A program made the position numbers and the translations under genes. The notes under the pieces are model-generated. The model saw nothing but the letters and a program-made list of their open reading frames with translations. It ran no database searches and was not told the DNA's origin. From NCBI GenBank assembly GCA_946408995.1, contig CAMJUL010000003.1:1-64000 (forward strand): a stretch of DNA of 64,000 nucleotides. Direction: 5' to 3'. Source of the DNA: an uncultured Clostridia bacterium (lineage in GTDB: Bacteria > Bacillota > Clostridia > Christensenellales > Aristaeellaceae). Positions 62,204-64,000 of this stretch are shown here, one piece after another (within the stretch, counting starts at the first letter, position 1; every line of letters begins with the position of its first letter).

Positions 62204-62250
62204 TTCAAATCTCTCCACCCAGACCAACGCAAAAGCCTTGAAATCATTGG
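62204..62250 (+). repeat. right copy of the 47-bp attachment-site repeat
   Basis: Identical to 56021-56067. It contains only the last 23 nt of the tRNA-Pro sequence (62204-62226) and is not a functional tRNA gene. It probably marks the original chromosomal 3' end displaced by integration. Confidence 0.93.
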
Positions 62251-62266
62251 GTTTCAAGGTTTTTTT
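62236..62266 (+). terminator. displaced original tRNA-Pro terminator
   Basis: CCTTGAAA-TCATTGGG-TTTCAAGG followed by seven Ts is a perfect 8-bp stem. Its ascending arm lies in the att repeat. It probably terminated tRNA-Pro before integration. Confidence 0.8.
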
Positions 62267-62270
62267 GTAT

Positions 62271-62313
62271 ATAAAAGCCGCCTCCTGTCTGCCTCATTTG
62301 AAACAGGAGGCGG
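62271..62313 (-). terminator. terminator of alaX
   Basis: Minus strand: CCGCCTCCTGT, 14-nt loop, ACAGGAGGCGG, then CTTTTAT. It lies about 125 nt after the alaX stop. Confidence 0.75.
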
Positions 62314-62437
62314 ATCCATCTGCCGCTTCTTCACGCCGACGAACTGTTCGGGGCAGCCCCCATTCCTGAACCTGGAAACGGACCCCCGGAAAACATCAGT
62401 ATGTTTTGAAAGAAAAACCCATCAGCGTCAGGGCTCG

Positions 62438-63670
62438 TCAATGCATTCCCTGACACGCGGACCCGGGCGGCATGAGCATGTCAAAGAGCGCGCGAACGGC
62501 CGCCCTGTCCGCGATTTTGCCCTGTACCAAATGCGCTCTTCCCCCGCCGCGGATCCCCGGGACTTTCCGGATCAATTCGTTCAGGGAAAGGGGGACATCC
62601 TGCGACGACGCGAGGACAAAGGAGATGTCTTCAGCCTGGTCGGATACGCAAAGCACGATCCTGTTCCCGGTTCGGATCATCCTTGACACACAGTCGATCG
62701 GCACCTGCCGGTCCATCCAGGGAATCTCAAGAAAACAAGCTTCCGTACCCGTTCCAAGTACGACGCGGTTCTGCTCGCTTGCACGGATCCATTGATCCGC
62801 CAGAAGCCGGTTCTGCTTCTCAAGCTGCTTTTTCAACGCCGCGGTCTCCGCCGCAAGCTTGTCCAGAGTGCCCGGAAGGTCTTCCAGCGCGCAGGAGAGC
62901 TTCTCCGCGCATTGCTTCCCGATCCGATAGGCCCCGCCCAGGAAGGCCTCGGCCCGCTGTCCGCAGACAAAGCGGAATCGGGCTTTCCCTTTGGATGGGA
63001 ACACCGACAAAATCTTGATCTGCCCGATCATCCCGCTCCTTGGGGGATGCGTGCCTCCGCAGGCACAGTATTCAAAATCCCCATAGGCTACGACGCGGAC
63101 ATGCTCCCTGACCGTCGGCGGTTTTCTGAGCGGAAGAGCCGCCAGTTCCTCTTCCCCGGGAAACCAGCAGCGGACCGGCACATCCATCCGGATCTGCGTG
63201 TTGACTTCTGTTTCAAGTCTTTCAATTTCTGCTTCTGTCAGGTGGCAGCGCCCGTCCGGCATGGTTACATCGATGGTGGCGTCCTCCCTGCCTGTGTGCA
63301 GCCCGATGGTCGTTCCCCGCAGGATCCGCCATACAGCACCGGCCAGAAGGTGTTCCCCTCCATGCTGTTCCATATGGTCACGCCGTCTCTCCCAATCGAT
63401 TTTTCCATGGACCCCCTGGCCCTCCTCAAGCGCTTGAGCGCACAGATGCCAGACCTCGCCTTTTTCATCGCACTGGGTATCCAATATCCGCACGCTCTGC
63501 CCGTCCCCCAGGATAAAATAGCCCGTATCCCCCGGCTGTCCCCCGGATTCCGGGTAAAAAGCCGAACGGTCCAGACAGATATTCCAGCCGCTGTCCGTCT
63601 TGACGCTCCGGGTCACATGTCCGTCAAATTCTGTCAGAAGTGCGTTGTCGTAATAAAGGCGTTCCGTCAT
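62438..63670 (-). CDS. alaX: alanyl-tRNA editing protein (long AlaX type)
   Basis: This 410-residue free-standing relative of the AlaRS editing domain probably clears Ser- or Gly-mischarged tRNA-Ala. It has DRSAFYPESGGQPGDTG, the zinc ligands QHGGEHLLAG (HxxxH) and CACGGTHPPRSG (CxxxH), a coiled coil (about 265-300) and a DHHA1-like C-terminus with RGGGRAHLVQGK. GGGAG before ATG 63670 selects the start over the 12-codon extension. It is a single-gene unit, divergent from the TetR-family gene. Confidence 0.92.
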   Translation of the reverse strand: MTERLYYDNALLTEFDGHVTRSVKTDSGWNICLDRSAFYPESGGQPGDTGYFILGDGQSVRILDTQCDEKGEVWHLCAQALEEGQGVHGKIDWERRRDHMEQHGGEHLLAGAVWRILRGTTIGLHTGREDATIDVTMPDGRCHLTEAEIERLETEVNTQIRMDVPVRCWFPGEEELAALPLRKPPTVREHVRVVAYGDFEYCACGGTHPPRSGMIGQIKILSVFPSKGKARFRFVCGQRAEAFLGGAYRIGKQCAEKLSCALEDLPGTLDKLAAETAALKKQLEKQNRLLADQWIRASEQNRVVLGTGTEACFLEIPWMDRQVPIDCVSRMIRTGNRIVLCVSDQAEDISFVLASSQDVPLSLNELIRKVPGIRGGGRAHLVQGKIADRAAVRALFDMLMPPGSACQGMH

Positions 63671-63719
63671 GAGCTCCCTTCCTTTCCCGCAGGCGGCAAA
63701 ACGCATGTTTTCATAGCAA

Positions 63720-63748
63720 AGAATAGCAAAGGAACCCCGTTAAGTCAA
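63720..63748 (-). promoter_or_regulatory. promoter of alaX
   Basis: Minus strand: TTGACT, 17-nt spacer, TATTCT, about 45 nt before alaX. Its -35 lies 12 bp from the -35 of the divergent TetR-family promoter. Confidence 0.72.
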
Positions 63749-63759
63749 TGCGCCTTGTA

Positions 63760-63788
63760 TTGACAAACCGGCAGGGGACAGATAAAAT
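63760..63788 (+). promoter_or_regulatory. promoter of the TetR-family gene
   Basis: Perfect TTGACA, 17-nt spacer, TAAAAT. The leader to the start codon is about 115 nt and includes G/C-rich hairpins (GGGG...CCCC near 63808-63844 and CGGTTC/GAACCG near 63869). Confidence 0.75.
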
Positions 63789-63907
63789 ATGTACCATCGT
63801 CTGTTTTGGGGTCCGTCCCGCCCGCCGCGGACGGCCGGCGCCCCAGGAGGCGTATCTCCATTCATACGGTTCTCTTGGAGGCTGAACCGTTTACGGGAGG
63901 TCCTAAG

Positions 63908-64000
63908 GTGCTGAAAGGCGATTTAAAAAAGCAGGCTATTCTGGATACCGCCGAAAAGCTTTTTTTTGAGAAAGGCTACTCGTCCACAACCATCGACGAC
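63908..64000 (+). CDS. TetR/AcrR family transcriptional regulator (N-terminal part, runs off the window)
   Basis: Only 31 codons are visible: LKGDLKKQAILDTAEKLFFEKGYSSTTIDD, the start of a TetR_N DNA-binding domain (the helix before the helix-turn-helix). The start is GTG 63908 with GGGAGG 7 nt upstream. The ligand-binding domain lies beyond the window, so its target and inducer cannot be judged. Confidence 0.85.
   Translation, partial: MLKGDLKKQAILDTAEKLFFEKGYSSTTIDD

Larger units (their letters stand above)
56021..62250. mobile_element. integrated tRNA-Pro genetic element, about 6.2 kb
   Basis: A perfect 47-bp direct repeat starts inside the tRNA-Pro(GGG) T-loop at 56021 and recurs at 62204. 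A tyrosine integrase lies just inside the left end. The interior is more A/T-rich than the flanking chromosome. It encodes the integrase, an unknown 160-residue protein, two excisionase-like proteins, a CHC2-like zinc-finger protein, a serine recombinase and two further small proteins. No relaxase, coupling protein, T4SS or phage structural gene is visible. It may be a small or decayed integrative mobilizable element, or a phage-satellite-like island. The class is uncertain; the integration boundaries are well supported. Confidence 0.88.

Noticed and set aside
62204-62226. Second tRNA-Pro gene at the right end
   Set aside because: Only the last 23 nt of the tRNA are present; it is the att repeat.

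Overview
The window is a bacterial chromosome segment of fairly high G+C content, almost fully coding, with Bacillota (Firmicutes) gene content. It carries PolC-type DNA polymerase III, RNase J, RemA, a cyclic-di-AMP receptor next to holB and ricT, a PrkC/PrpC kinase-phosphatase pair, HslUV and a type A-like RNase P RNA. The gene orders frr-uppS-cdsA-dxr-rseP-ispG-polC and yicC-remA-gmk-rpoZ-coaBC-priA-def-fmt-rsmB-rlmN-prpC-prkC-rsgA point to Clostridia. A GH10 xylanase, GH51 arabinofuranosidase and GH2 mannosidase suggest a plant-fibre degrader, perhaps from gut or rumen. The habitat and any finer taxonomy are inference.

Layout. 1-3.5 kb: a GH51 arabinofuranosidase and a Nudix hydrolase (-) diverge from a secreted GH10 xylanase (+). 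3.6-7.6 kb: MATE exporter, rnpB, tRNA-Thr(CGT), tRNA-Pro(CGG) and RNase J. 7.6-13 kb (-): topA-trmFO-hslV-hslU. 13-14.8 kb (-): a secreted C39-like peptidase and yebC. 14.8-24.9 kb (-): one operon from frr through a small unrecognised gene, uppS, cdsA, dxr, rseP and ispG to polC. It joins ribosome recycling, isoprenoid and phospholipid synthesis, intramembrane proteolysis and replication. 25-28 kb: a methyltransferase (-) diverging from deoB-punA (+). 28-33 kb (+): darA-holB-ricT and a beta-mannosidase. 33-37.9 kb: degV (-), then a zinc-ribbon protein, a CbbX-like AAA ATPase, a glycosyltransferase, a phosphoribosyltransferase and rpmB (+). 38-52.1 kb (-): a 14-gene housekeeping operon from yicC to rsmA with several 4-nt ATGA overlaps. 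52.3-55.8 kb (+): a 1152-residue secreted protein built of SdrD_B/Cna_B-like modules.

56.0-62.25 kb is the accessory part: an integrated element of about 6.2 kb sitting in the 3' end of a tRNA-Pro(GGG) gene and bounded by a perfect 47-bp direct repeat. It encodes a tyrosine integrase, a second (serine) recombinase, two excisionase-like DNA-binding proteins, a CHC2-like zinc-finger protein and three small unknown proteins. No relaxase, conjugation, capsid or obvious cargo gene is visible. Its non-coding DNA is full of structure: paired ACCTCA motifs inside both ends, a shared 12-bp near-palindrome, CTAGGAA iterons, a 22-bp palindrome, a consensus promoter followed by a structured candidate RNA, and a roughly 58-bp imperfect direct repeat flanking two genes. 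The window closes with alaX (-) and the start of a TetR-family regulator (+) with a long structured leader.

Starts were moved inward from the longest ORF wherever a Shine-Dalgarno sequence clearly selected an internal codon. Residue positions are approximate.
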